Below, one piece after another: positions 52,134-59,988 of a stretch of DNA of 64,000 nt. Both the position numbers and the translations under genes were made by a program. The first letter of the stretch is position 1, and every line of letters begins with the position of its first letter. The notes below the pieces were generated by a model. The model saw only the letters and a list, made by a program, of their open reading frames with translations, was not told where the DNA came from and ran no database searches. Source of the DNA: a virus; IMG/VR virus record IMGVR_UViG_3300035171_000016, positions 83,761 through 147,760 of that record; one strand, written 5' to 3'.

Positions 52134-53984
52134 TTAAGGTTTAATTAAAAGGTACCCTCCAACCGTAGGAGTACTTGTAGGTAAATATGGTAAAAATGAC
52201 CACCCAGTAGAAGTCCAATAAAAAGTAGCTGTTCCATTATTAGGCAAAAGAAGGCTAGAACCAATTGGGTTATCGCTTAAATCCGTAGCTTGTACAAAAA
52301 CTGAATTTCCATTATTGTTATTATTTGTAATTGTAAAAGTATTATTAATTATATTTAATCCTACACAATCGGAAGACTTAGGAAGATATATTAACCCGTT
52401 GTTAGCAAAGTGAGTAGATTGTATTGAGGCCGTTTTATAATCTAATAGATTTACAGCATCATAACAACATACATTATAAGCATCAAAAGCATTATAACCA
52501 GCATCGGTAAAAAATGCCGGATTATTTATTGCATTATTTAGTCTTCCGCCTATATTTCCATATAATACTACATTAGTCATATGAGAGGAATCAAAGTTAG
52601 CATATAAACCACCAGAAATATTATTTGACACTAAACAATTTATAACATTATTACCAGCTTCTCCTCCGCCAACTTGCACCGCCGTTGAACAGTTTAATGT
52701 ATTATCATTAATTATAATATTAGCATTTGGATAAGCGAAAGGAATTACTCCAGCGGTACTCCCAAGCGTTGCTCCAGTTCCTCCGTTTACGGTATTATTA
52801 CAAAATCTAATATTGCTACCAGAAGCAGTTAACATAGCAATATCCGACATTGCATTAAAAGTATTATTAGAAATAATATACCAACTATTTGTTCCTGTTC
52901 CTCCGTTAAAAGCTATACCACGCATTCCCCAAATTGTGTTATTCATAAACCAACTAGTTCCATGATTATTTCTAAGTTGATAATATTCTTCAACTTGAGA
53001 CATATTTGTGAACAGGCATCCGGTAGTAGTTTTTGCTGGATATATATTCATTGCCGTAGCATTATTGTCTCTAAATATACAATTAGTAATAAATGCGAAT
53101 CCATTGGTTGAACTACCTACTGATTTCATTACTTCTCCTCGCCAATTTTGAAATATACAATTAGTAAGATTAATATTTTCGTATCTATTAGCGTCTGATA
53201 TATCTACAAGGGCATCATGTGTTTGGTCCCATCCTGTTCCATCCACAACACTAGCTGGTTGAGGAGTATTAACAGAAAAACCATTTTGAAGGCCGCCATC
53301 AATAGTCATACTAGAAAGGCTAAAGTAAATAGATGGGGACGTATCTGGAAGAACAAACATAAAACCTCTATAAACTTCACCAGTAGACCGGCCAGTAAAT
53401 GAAAAATTAGTATATACTCCCCATGCCCCGTCTCCCGTTAATGTTGTTGCTGTTCTGCCCGCGCCAATCCAGTTAACATGATTAGTACAATATATGTCTC
53501 CCATATACCAAGCTCCAAAAGGAGTTCCTAATTGTTGATATGAGATTAAAAGATAATTACCCGCTGGAATAGTTATAGTAGTTCCAGTTCCTAATGCATC
53601 GTGTGCGGCCTGAAAAGCATTGACATTATTAGTTCCTATAATACAATACAATCCAGTTCCGGTAAGCATTGCGGGAGTTGATAAGGTAGCATTTGCCCCG
53701 CTTACAGACGAAAGAGTGGCAACTAAATCTTGATGATTTGGAAGAGTAGTTAAATTACCAGCCCCAAATATTTCAACAGTTTCCCCTAATCTTAAAGATA
53801 CATTTTGAGAAAAGGTGACAGACGTGGAATTACTAGTAGTATTAACGGTTAGGTTAGTGCAGTCTCCAATAGCTCCATATGTAGAAACATCTAATGAAAA
53901 TGCAGGAATAGGAGCAATAATCATTAAAAATATTAACTTTATAATATAGTTAATTATTTTTTTATGAGAAAAAAAATATTTCAT
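52134..53984 (-). CDS. secreted pectate-lyase-like beta-helix protein
   Basis: A 616-residue protein. A basic/hydrophobic N-terminal stretch (residues 8-29, IINYIIKLIFLMIIAPIPAF) looks like a Sec signal or membrane anchor. Then LDVSTYGAIGDCTNLTV, VNAFQAAHDALG and TTITIPAGNYLL follow, the opening of Pectate_lyase_3 / right-handed beta-helix proteins. The rest is Asn/Thr-rich coil repeats (NCIFRDNNA, NNTFNAMSD). The ATG at 53984 overlaps the upstream stop (ATGA); a longer start at 54008 would lie inside that gene. Family members are phage tailspikes or polysaccharide lyases. A signal peptide is unusual for a virion spike, so export is implied. Confidence 0.7.
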   Translation of the reverse strand: MKYFFSHKKIINYIIKLIFLMIIAPIPAFSLDVSTYGAIGDCTNLTVNTTSNSTSVTFSQNVSLRLGETVEIFGAGNLTTLPNHQDLVATLSSVSGANATLSTPAMLTGTGLYCIIGTNNVNAFQAAHDALGTGTTITIPAGNYLLISYQQLGTPFGAWYMGDIYCTNHVNWIGAGRTATTLTGDGAWGVYTNFSFTGRSTGEVYRGFMFVLPDTSPSIYFSLSSMTIDGGLQNGFSVNTPQPASVVDGTGWDQTHDALVDISDANRYENINLTNCIFQNWRGEVMKSVGSSTNGFAFITNCIFRDNNATAMNIYPAKTTTGCLFTNMSQVEEYYQLRNNHGTSWFMNNTIWGMRGIAFNGGTGTNSWYIISNNTFNAMSDIAMLTASGSNIRFCNNTVNGGTGATLGSTAGVIPFAYPNANIIINDNTLNCSTAVQVGGGEAGNNVINCLVSNNISGGLYANFDSSHMTNVVLYGNIGGRLNNAINNPAFFTDAGYNAFDAYNVCCYDAVNLLDYKTASIQSTHFANNGLIYLPKSSDCVGLNIINNTFTITNNNNNGNSVFVQATDLSDNPIGSSLLLPNNGTATFYWTSTGWSFLPYLPTSTPTVGGYLLIKP

Positions 53985-54496
53985 TGTGGAACTAGGCCAC
54001 ATTTCCAACTCATATAAACTCCGCTTACTGAGCTTATACTATTATTGGTACATAGCAAACAACATAGGGTAGTCGAACTAACTGTAAAAGAACTTGTTGT
54101 ATTAGAACATAAATTTGCTACCTGTGCCGAAGCACCCCCAACTAGGGTAGCTCTCATTGCTTCAACTCCATTTGTTAAAATAATAAATGATAGATTTGTT
54201 CCACTATTTACTGCTGGATATGTATAATTTACCCAAAAATTCGTATAAGTGCCGTATGCCAGAGGAAGCTCCATTGATGTTCTTGACGAATTATGAGCCA
54301 TTGAGCCAACTGGGTTTATATAATCTAAACTTGAGTTATTATTAATATTAAAAGAACCACCACCAGTAGAGCCGCTAAACCCTATAGTTTCTCCTTTAGA
54401 TGGTATTTGCGTACTATATATATATCCAGAAAAACTATTAGTACAAATACTCAAAAAAATAACTAAATAAAAATATTTTTTTATTATTTTAAACAT
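53981..54496 (-). CDS. secreted small beta protein, 171 aa
   Basis: A 171-residue protein with a typical signal peptide (FKIIKKYFYLVIFLSICTNS then FSG), followed by a Gly/Asn/Ser/Thr-rich beta domain and several Cys near the C-terminus (LCCLLCTNN). No family recognised. It is sandwiched between two other signal-peptide genes and translation-coupled to the downstream one, so the three are probably exported together. Confidence 0.62.
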   Translation of the reverse strand: MFKIIKKYFYLVIFLSICTNSFSGYIYSTQIPSKGETIGFSGSTGGGSFNINNNSSLDYINPVGSMAHNSSRTSMELPLAYGTYTNFWVNYTYPAVNSGTNLSFIILTNGVEAMRATLVGGASAQVANLCSNTTSSFTVSSTTLCCLLCTNNSISSVSGVYMSWKCGLVPQ

Positions 54497-54514
54497 TTTC
54501 GTTAATAATTAATA

Positions 54515-56572
54515 TTACTGCGTAATTTGAACCCATGTAGCTGATGCTCCCGCTGGGTTTGTTATATTAAGAACATCGCCCCATCTTAACATAAAACTTC
54601 CTCCTGTTTGTGGAGTGGCAACCGTTCTATTATTTATACCAATACCACTATGAGAAGTACTTAATAAATTAAATTGCATTAATGGAGCATAATAGTTTGT
54701 ATAATTCATTGTTCCGCTAACGGCAACTGCTGTTGATATACCGTAGTTGGTCTGGAAGAACGGATGCTCAACTGGCCAAGGGATTTTATTCATCAGATTT
54801 ACTGCTGCCTGTTGATATACAACATTGTTTGTAGGGTTAGCCGGATGGACATTATCAATACTAATAATATTCATCAGACTGTCATTACAATATCTCCATT
54901 CCGGCGATGAGTAAGCCAATAGCGGCCAATCGGCTACCCGAGCGTTATACTCCACCAAATTAAAATTGTTCGACAGTTGAAATCCAGCAGCCGATGAACC
55001 GAATCTCATAGTCTGTCTAAATATCACATCCCAGCCATTTGTTACGCATTCGGTATAGTAATTTGTAAAATAGCTGAACGTATTTGAAGGCGCAACCCAG
55101 CCCCCCGCATTTGCCATTACCTGATTTCTGCCTAAGTCTGTAATGACTTTCCTGTTCAGGAACTTTGATTTAGGAAGCAGAAATAAATTATCATGCTTCA
55201 TCGAAATGGTGGAACCATTATTAAAGGCGATGTTGGATATGGTGGTAAAACCAGAGCCGCCATTGGCGTTATTGATTGGCAATACTTCTTTGCCTGCTGC
55301 TGTCCAGTTTCCGCTATTTCCGTAGTAGTAGTAGTAAATAAACTGAGACTTGGATGATTGCGAGGTGCCTTGAACGATGGTTCCATCAATAGCCGAGTTA
55401 TCCATGATTGAGTCCCCTTCAATGCAAACAGCAGTATCTCCATCGAATAGCCAAGACGCGATTGCATAAGAATCGGCTAACATATTGGTGTCATATCCAC
55501 CATTAAACAGTAATACAGATTCTACTTCAATTTGCGATGCAAAGTTTCCAAGTGCTAGGATGGAAGCATTGTCCAAAGCTAGATTAAGTAAGTTGTACCC
55601 GTTAGTCGTGGTGATAGCAGAAATACCGGCATTTGTGAAAACTAATTGCTTATAGCTACCGCTCCAACCAGCGATGTTACCATCATATCCCGCCATGTAA
55701 TGATTAAGGCCGTCCGTTGTTAAGGTATATGTATGACGTAAAAGAGGTAGAATATTGATTACTCCAGACTGACCCGCTGGGCTCCAGCCATTATCATTAA
55801 GAATGGATGCCGAGTTTGTATACTGACCATAATAGGTTCCGATTGGATTCCCTGCGGCAAAAGGAACAATTTGACCCCAAAAACTGCAAAACCCTTCAGG
55901 ATTTTCGTAGGTTAAGTCGTCATTATTATTGGTGTTTTTTAGTGACCAAACAAGCGAGTGATAAGAGCTATTCTGCGATGACTCCATTGCCGTTCCTGGC
56001 TGACGAAAGGTTACGGCAATAGTGAAGTTAGTTCCAACAGAGCATGGAAACCTAAGAAATACATTGGCATTTGTAGTACCATCTACGTTATTAAATAACT
56101 TTATACCAAATGAAGTTTGAACCGCACCATTATTTGTATAAGGATTCCCAAAATAAGATAAATTTGTACCATTTGGATTCCATCGTGCCGGAAAAATAAG
56201 CGCATCATTCAGAGCTCTTCCGCGTTTGATTATTTCATTTTGGAAACCAACTGCCCAATCTATACTAAGAGCATCATTTACTCCCTGACGTTTTAGCCAA
56301 GTTAATGCATTTGTATCATTATACGGCTGAGAAGCATTTGTAATTCCCGGGCCAACATTTAAATTAGTACCAGATACGTTAAACTGTCCCACGTTTGGTG
56401 TTAAAACACTACTTGCAGGAATTCCGCTATCTACGACCCCGCCAGTACCATTACCTCTAAAAAGATTAGTAGTAGAAGGAAAGCCACCATTAGGAATATA
56501 TGCCGCAGTACCAGTTAAACAGATACTTAGTAAAGCTACTAAACCAAAAATTTTCTTGAAATTATTAAACAT
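54515..56572 (-). CDS. secreted SGNH-type hydrolase with LamG-like region
   Basis: A 685-residue protein with a clear signal peptide (FKKIFGLVALLSICLTGTAA). Residues 165-370 look like a concanavalin/LamG-type beta-sandwich. An SGNH (GDSL-like) esterase follows, with block I CIEGDSIMDNS near residue 380, a block III-like ITDLGRNQ, and block V SIDNVHPANP with the Asp and His near residue 590. Such enzymes remove acetyl or other ester groups from polysaccharides. Sampled stretches near 55200 have about 45 percent GC, well above the surrounding genes. That points to recent acquisition or strong expression. A late-type motif precedes it at 56581-56586. Confidence 0.7.
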   Translation of the reverse strand: MFNNFKKIFGLVALLSICLTGTAAYIPNGGFPSTTNLFRGNGTGGVVDSGIPASSVLTPNVGQFNVSGTNLNVGPGITNASQPYNDTNALTWLKRQGVNDALSIDWAVGFQNEIIKRGRALNDALIFPARWNPNGTNLSYFGNPYTNNGAVQTSFGIKLFNNVDGTTNANVFLRFPCSVGTNFTIAVTFRQPGTAMESSQNSSYHSLVWSLKNTNNNDDLTYENPEGFCSFWGQIVPFAAGNPIGTYYGQYTNSASILNDNGWSPAGQSGVINILPLLRHTYTLTTDGLNHYMAGYDGNIAGWSGSYKQLVFTNAGISAITTTNGYNLLNLALDNASILALGNFASQIEVESVLLFNGGYDTNMLADSYAIASWLFDGDTAVCIEGDSIMDNSAIDGTIVQGTSQSSKSQFIYYYYYGNSGNWTAAGKEVLPINNANGGSGFTTISNIAFNNGSTISMKHDNLFLLPKSKFLNRKVITDLGRNQVMANAGGWVAPSNTFSYFTNYYTECVTNGWDVIFRQTMRFGSSAAGFQLSNNFNLVEYNARVADWPLLAYSSPEWRYCNDSLMNIISIDNVHPANPTNNVVYQQAAVNLMNKIPWPVEHPFFQTNYGISTAVAVSGTMNYTNYYAPLMQFNLLSTSHSGIGINNRTVATPQTGGSFMLRWGDVLNITNPAGASATWVQITQ

Positions 56573-56580
56573 AAATTTAA

Positions 56581-56586
56581 TTACAC
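56581..56586 (-). promoter_or_regulatory. late-type GTGTAA motif of the secreted cassette
   Basis: The minus strand reads AAACGTGTAATTAAATTT, 8 bases before the ATG at 56572. Confidence 0.5.
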
Positions 56587-56619
56587 GTTTATCCTTTATA
56601 TACTTGACAATAACTAAAA

Positions 56620-57009
56620 TTATTTAGCAGCCGACATAATTTCTAAACCAATTTTTTGCTTTTCTTTAGAAAGTTGCTGAGTAGTAAATTTAGTCGGAGT
56701 TTTATATGCAAGAGCATACTTATCAAACTCAACTAATAACTGTTTCTTTAAACGAGTAATATCAGAAATAGGAATTAGGCCCGCGCGGATTGCATGGTCA
56801 CGAATTTCGGCGGTATTGAAGGATTCTAGCTTAGATACATATTCGGCCTTATCTAAAGTTCCATATTTACCAAGTCCATCCGCTCCTAGTAGAATTTCTA
56901 ACTTTGTTGAGCCTACCGGCTGTTCGATTAAACGTCCATCAGTCTGCTCTAGGTCTGAAAGCTTGGTAATCTTTTTAGCGGTCTTAGATGATTTATTTGA
57001 ATTTTTCAT
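56620..57009 (-). CDS. hypothetical structural-region protein, 129 aa
   Basis: A basic, helical 129-residue protein with GC-rich codons like those of the capsid genes, suggesting high expression. KLESFNTAEIRDHAIRAGLI looks like a SAP/HeH-type helical segment, and the C-terminus is a lysine-rich coil. Probably a head assembly or DNA-associated virion component; not identified. Confidence 0.52.
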   Translation of the reverse strand: MKNSNKSSKTAKKITKLSDLEQTDGRLIEQPVGSTKLEILLGADGLGKYGTLDKAEYVSKLESFNTAEIRDHAIRAGLIPISDITRLKKQLLVEFDKYALAYKTPTKFTTQQLSKEKQKIGLEIMSAAK

Positions 57010-57094
57010 AATTTTATTCTTATTTTATAATAGCCTTATACATGAATAATTAAAGTATTAAAATTAATTTTAAAACATAAGTACTCTTTAATCT

Positions 57095-57100
57095 TTACAC
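57095..57100 (-). promoter_or_regulatory. late-type GTGTAA motif
   Basis: The minus strand reads TTCAGTGTAAAGATTAAAG, 85 bases upstream of the ATG at 57009, just after the homing endonuclease gene. Confidence 0.42.
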
Positions 57101-57140
57101 TGAAAAAGAGTTTAGTGAAATAAAATAGTAAAATAATATT

Positions 57141-58073
57141 CTATGATACTTTATCGTTAACTATAGGCACGGGCATATATTGGTTTATTTCTTCTGATTT
57201 TAATATCTTGAATAATTCAGGATGTTTTAATTTTTGTTCTTCGATATATTTAAGAATTTCTGGATTTTCCCATTTACGAGCGAGTTTAGGAACAGGAAAC
57301 TGGCGGAGATAGTCTATAATAATGGCGGCGGCAATATCTTGTATAGCAAAATAATAACATCCATTTTTCATTTTAGTATCCTTACTCTTTTTTACTGAAT
57401 ACCCATTTTTATAAATGTTATTTAGCTTACTATGAATCCATTCGACTACAGGAGATATGGCCGCTACAAAACCTATAGATATTCTGTTTTGATTTTTATA
57501 TTTAAATATCCATCCATCACCATCTATGGCACCAATAATATAAGCATATTCTAAATACTCATTATTTATATTGGGCGGCTGTAATGTATATGTTTTTCTA
57601 GGAGTAATATTAAAATGTCTAAATAAATCTTCGTGCCACTTTTTAGCTTTATGTATGGCAATATAACAAACTTCCATTAAATCATCACTTTTATATTTTT
57701 TTCTAGTATGAACCACAACCCTTCCGTTAAAACCTACTTCTTTTTTAAAATTATGCAATAAATCTACGTCTTTAGATGATAAATTTATTTGAAATAAACT
57801 TCCGTTTGTTCCTAGATTTCCGTCTGTTGCTATAAATCCTCCATAATAACAATTAATTAGATTTAAATTTTTCCAATAATCATTATTTATGGTATATTTT
57901 GAATCTCTATATCCACTTACTAAACCTAGTTTAATAGATTTTTTTTGTAATGAAGAAGCGGTTCTGTTTGGAAAATATTGTATCATTTTATTAAAACTTA
58001 ATTTTCCAGTTAATTCTTTTAGTTTATTTTCTTCTTCTTTAGACCAATTATTATATGTTAATGTAGCTCTCAT
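57141..58073 (-). CDS. LAGLIDADG homing endonuclease
   Basis: A 310-residue protein. An N-terminal Myb/SANT-like helix unit (WSKEEENKLKELTGK, NRTASSLQKKSIKLG) should bind DNA. Two LAGLIDADG helices follow, CYYGGFIATDGNLG near residue 76 and YAYIIGAIDGDGWI near residue 175, each with the catalytic Asp. It is AT-rich, unlike the capsid genes around it. It sits just behind the capsid terminator and has a TATAAT-type -10 box 5 bases before its ATG, giving it expression independent of the late genes. Probably a free-standing mobile insert. Confidence 0.85.
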   Translation of the reverse strand: MRATLTYNNWSKEEENKLKELTGKLSFNKMIQYFPNRTASSLQKKSIKLGLVSGYRDSKYTINNDYWKNLNLINCYYGGFIATDGNLGTNGSLFQINLSSKDVDLLHNFKKEVGFNGRVVVHTRKKYKSDDLMEVCYIAIHKAKKWHEDLFRHFNITPRKTYTLQPPNINNEYLEYAYIIGAIDGDGWIFKYKNQNRISIGFVAAISPVVEWIHSKLNNIYKNGYSVKKSKDTKMKNGCYYFAIQDIAAAIIIDYLRQFPVPKLARKWENPEILKYIEEQKLKHPELFKILKSEEINQYMPVPIVNDKVS

Positions 58074-58078
58074 ATTTT

Positions 58079-58107
58079 ATTATAGTAACTTGTCTAGTGT
58101 TATTAAA
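58079..58107 (-). promoter_or_regulatory. possible early promoter of the homing endonuclease
   Basis: On the minus strand TTTAAT, 17 bases, TATAAT (58084-58079), ending 5 bases before the ATG at 58073. The -10 is perfect, the -35 poor. Confidence 0.5.
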
Positions 58108-58120
58108 CCATAAAAGTATA

Positions 58121-58149
58121 ATAAAAAACTCCAGCTTTTAACTGGAGTT
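58121..58149 (-). terminator. intrinsic terminator after the capsid gene
   Basis: On the minus strand AACTCCAG (58149-58142), a 7-base loop, CTGGAGTT (58134-58127) and then a T-rich run. The perfect 8-bp stem lies 20 bases after the capsid stop. It closes the highly expressed head operon. Confidence 0.88.
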
Positions 58150-58168
58150 TGTGATAAACTTTATATTA

Positions 58169-59308
58169 TTATAGGCACAATCCTAATACAGCCCTTGAAT
58201 CTAGGGCAACTCTGCCTTCCCGTACCTGTGCCCAGAAACCAATCTTGTCAGAGCGAAGCGGGAACGAATCGTCAACATTGACGGTTACAGTACCACCAGT
58301 ATCGCCGCCAGTTTCAACTGCGCGAGCAAATGCTTTGCGAGTTAGGTCAACACCTACGCAAATTTCGTTGGTAGAGGTGCTGAACGTGCTGCCAGCCGGG
58401 TTAATGTTACCAGTAGCATAAACACCGAATAGGTTGTTATACTTACCACCGATACCAAGTTCGTTTAGGTCGGTAATGTTGATACCGAAGATGTCAGACG
58501 TACCAGCAGATTCGTAAATCTGTTGACGAACGGCATCAGGTAGAGCAACCGCAGTCGTATTAGTATAGTTAGCAACCGTAGCACCAACAGCCGTCGGGCC
58601 TAGCTTGGTGTTCATCGGGTTGTAAGCAAACGCACGAATCTGAGCTTTTACTTCGGGAGATACGAATAAATCCGTAATACCTTTTGAGTAAGGAGCAGTA
58701 GGAGTACCGTTAGCGTATGAGGCGTTAATTCTGCGAGCCTTAGTAATTAACTTGCTTAGGTCATCAAGAAGGAAAACACCAGTTGTGCTAGCAGCAGCTA
58801 CGTTACCAGTAGCAGTACCATTAACTAGCTGAGTAGCACCACCAAGAGCGGCTAGAATAACAGCCCATCCTTGTAGTTCCTGCTTAACTAGAATTTCGTT
58901 AATCATTCTCTCTACAGAGTTAGAAAGAATCGGTAGGTTGGACTTACGAGCGAATTTCTTACGGAACGATACAGCAGAGCTAATATCGTAGTAGGAAACG
59001 CGAGCTTCGTCGCTAGAATACATTTCGGAAGTCGGAAGACCGCCACCCATTGACGAACTCCAAACCTGAACAGCGTTTACGCCTTCACCGTGGAGGAAAT
59101 CAAGAGGAATTGACGGAGCCTCGTCTTCACCGAACGCATAGTCATTATAAATTAATGACGCCGTACCGGACTGCATTAGAACGAGTTGGATAACAGGCCA
59201 AATACCGGCAGCAAAAGCTTCGGCGGCTTCCATAGAGACCTGACCGTTGCGGCTACCCATAGCCTTGACTAGTTCAATGTGTTCAGGTGTATTTTTTAGT
59301 TCAATCAT
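58169..59308 (-). CDS. major capsid protein (HK97-fold)
   Basis: A 379-residue protein. Features typical of HK97-fold capsids are an N-terminal helix, an E-loop region around residues 90-120 (YYDISSAVSFRKKFARKSN), a spine helix region (ERMINEILVKQELQGWAVI), a P-domain strand (KGITDLFVSPEVKAQIRAF) and the final FWAQVREGRVALDSRAVLG stretch. Codons are the GC-richest of the window, fitting the most abundant virion protein. It is followed by a strong terminator and preceded by decoration and protease-scaffold genes, the standard head module. Confidence 0.87.
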   Translation of the reverse strand: MIELKNTPEHIELVKAMGSRNGQVSMEAAEAFAAGIWPVIQLVLMQSGTASLIYNDYAFGEDEAPSIPLDFLHGEGVNAVQVWSSSMGGGLPTSEMYSSDEARVSYYDISSAVSFRKKFARKSNLPILSNSVERMINEILVKQELQGWAVILAALGGATQLVNGTATGNVAAASTTGVFLLDDLSKLITKARRINASYANGTPTAPYSKGITDLFVSPEVKAQIRAFAYNPMNTKLGPTAVGATVANYTNTTAVALPDAVRQQIYESAGTSDIFGINITDLNELGIGGKYNNLFGVYATGNINPAGSTFSTSTNEICVGVDLTRKAFARAVETGGDTGGTVTVNVDDSFPLRSDKIGFWAQVREGRVALDSRAVLGLCL

Positions 59309-59353
59309 ATTATTTTTTCTTTAAATTGTTATATTTTTTATTAAATATTGATA

Positions 59354-59905
59354 TTAGTAATTTACATCAAGATGAACCATGATATAACCATTGCTATCCA
59401 TCGGGCCATAGAACTTACCAACCTTGGTTGATAGAGTTGAAGAGCCAGTTGTGGTAATCGTGCTACCATCATTAAATAGATAAGCAGTTTCGCCACCTTT
59501 AGCATTTGCAGCATGAGCACCGCTATATTCTACGAAACCACGGCGAACAATCGGAATCGCCCAACCAGACGGACGAGCCTGCATACGTTCGGCCTTGTCA
59601 GGATGAAGAATAAGCTTTTCGCCGTTTTCGTCAGTTTCACGAGCATCGTAAAGTAGGAAACCTACTACGTTATCACCGGAGGCGGTACAAACACCAACCT
59701 GCGCTTGAACACCGTAACGGTTTGAAATGAAGTTTTGATATGTCGCGCCAACTGAGCCGTATGAGCTAGGGCCAGCTTGGTCAGCATAAAAACCAGAAAC
59801 GATTTTAACCGGAGTACCTTTAAGGGTCGGATACGTTCCGCTGAAAGCAAAGAACGGGATAATTTCGTGGTCGCTAATGTCGCGTAGGGGTCTTAAATTA
59901 GGCAT
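59354..59905 (-). CDS. putative head decoration protein
   Basis: A 183-residue beta-rich protein (EIIPFFAFSGTYPTLKGTPV, VGVCTASGDNVVGFLLYD, GWAIPIVRRGFVEYSG) with GC-rich, high-expression codons. It lies directly between protease-scaffold and capsid genes, the usual place of a capsid decoration or stabilisation protein. The leader is A-rich without SD; a TTGTAA variant of the late motif lies about 45 bases upstream. Identity by position and composition. Confidence 0.6.
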   Translation of the reverse strand: MPNLRPLRDISDHEIIPFFAFSGTYPTLKGTPVKIVSGFYADQAGPSSYGSVGATYQNFISNRYGVQAQVGVCTASGDNVVGFLLYDARETDENGEKLILHPDKAERMQARPSGWAIPIVRRGFVEYSGAHAANAKGGETAYLFNDGSTITTTGSSTLSTKVGKFYGPMDSNGYIMVHLDVNY

Positions 59906-59988
59906 AATATTTTTTTATTTTTATTTTTACTTGATGTTATTTACAATTTATTTTTTAAATGTGAAATTTTATTTTAATATTTCTTTAA

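Noticed and set aside
52122-52147. Hairpin between the convergent fibre and beta-helix genes as a bidirectional terminator
   Set aside because: The stem has a bulge and is AT-rich, and no U run follows on either strand; I could not support termination.
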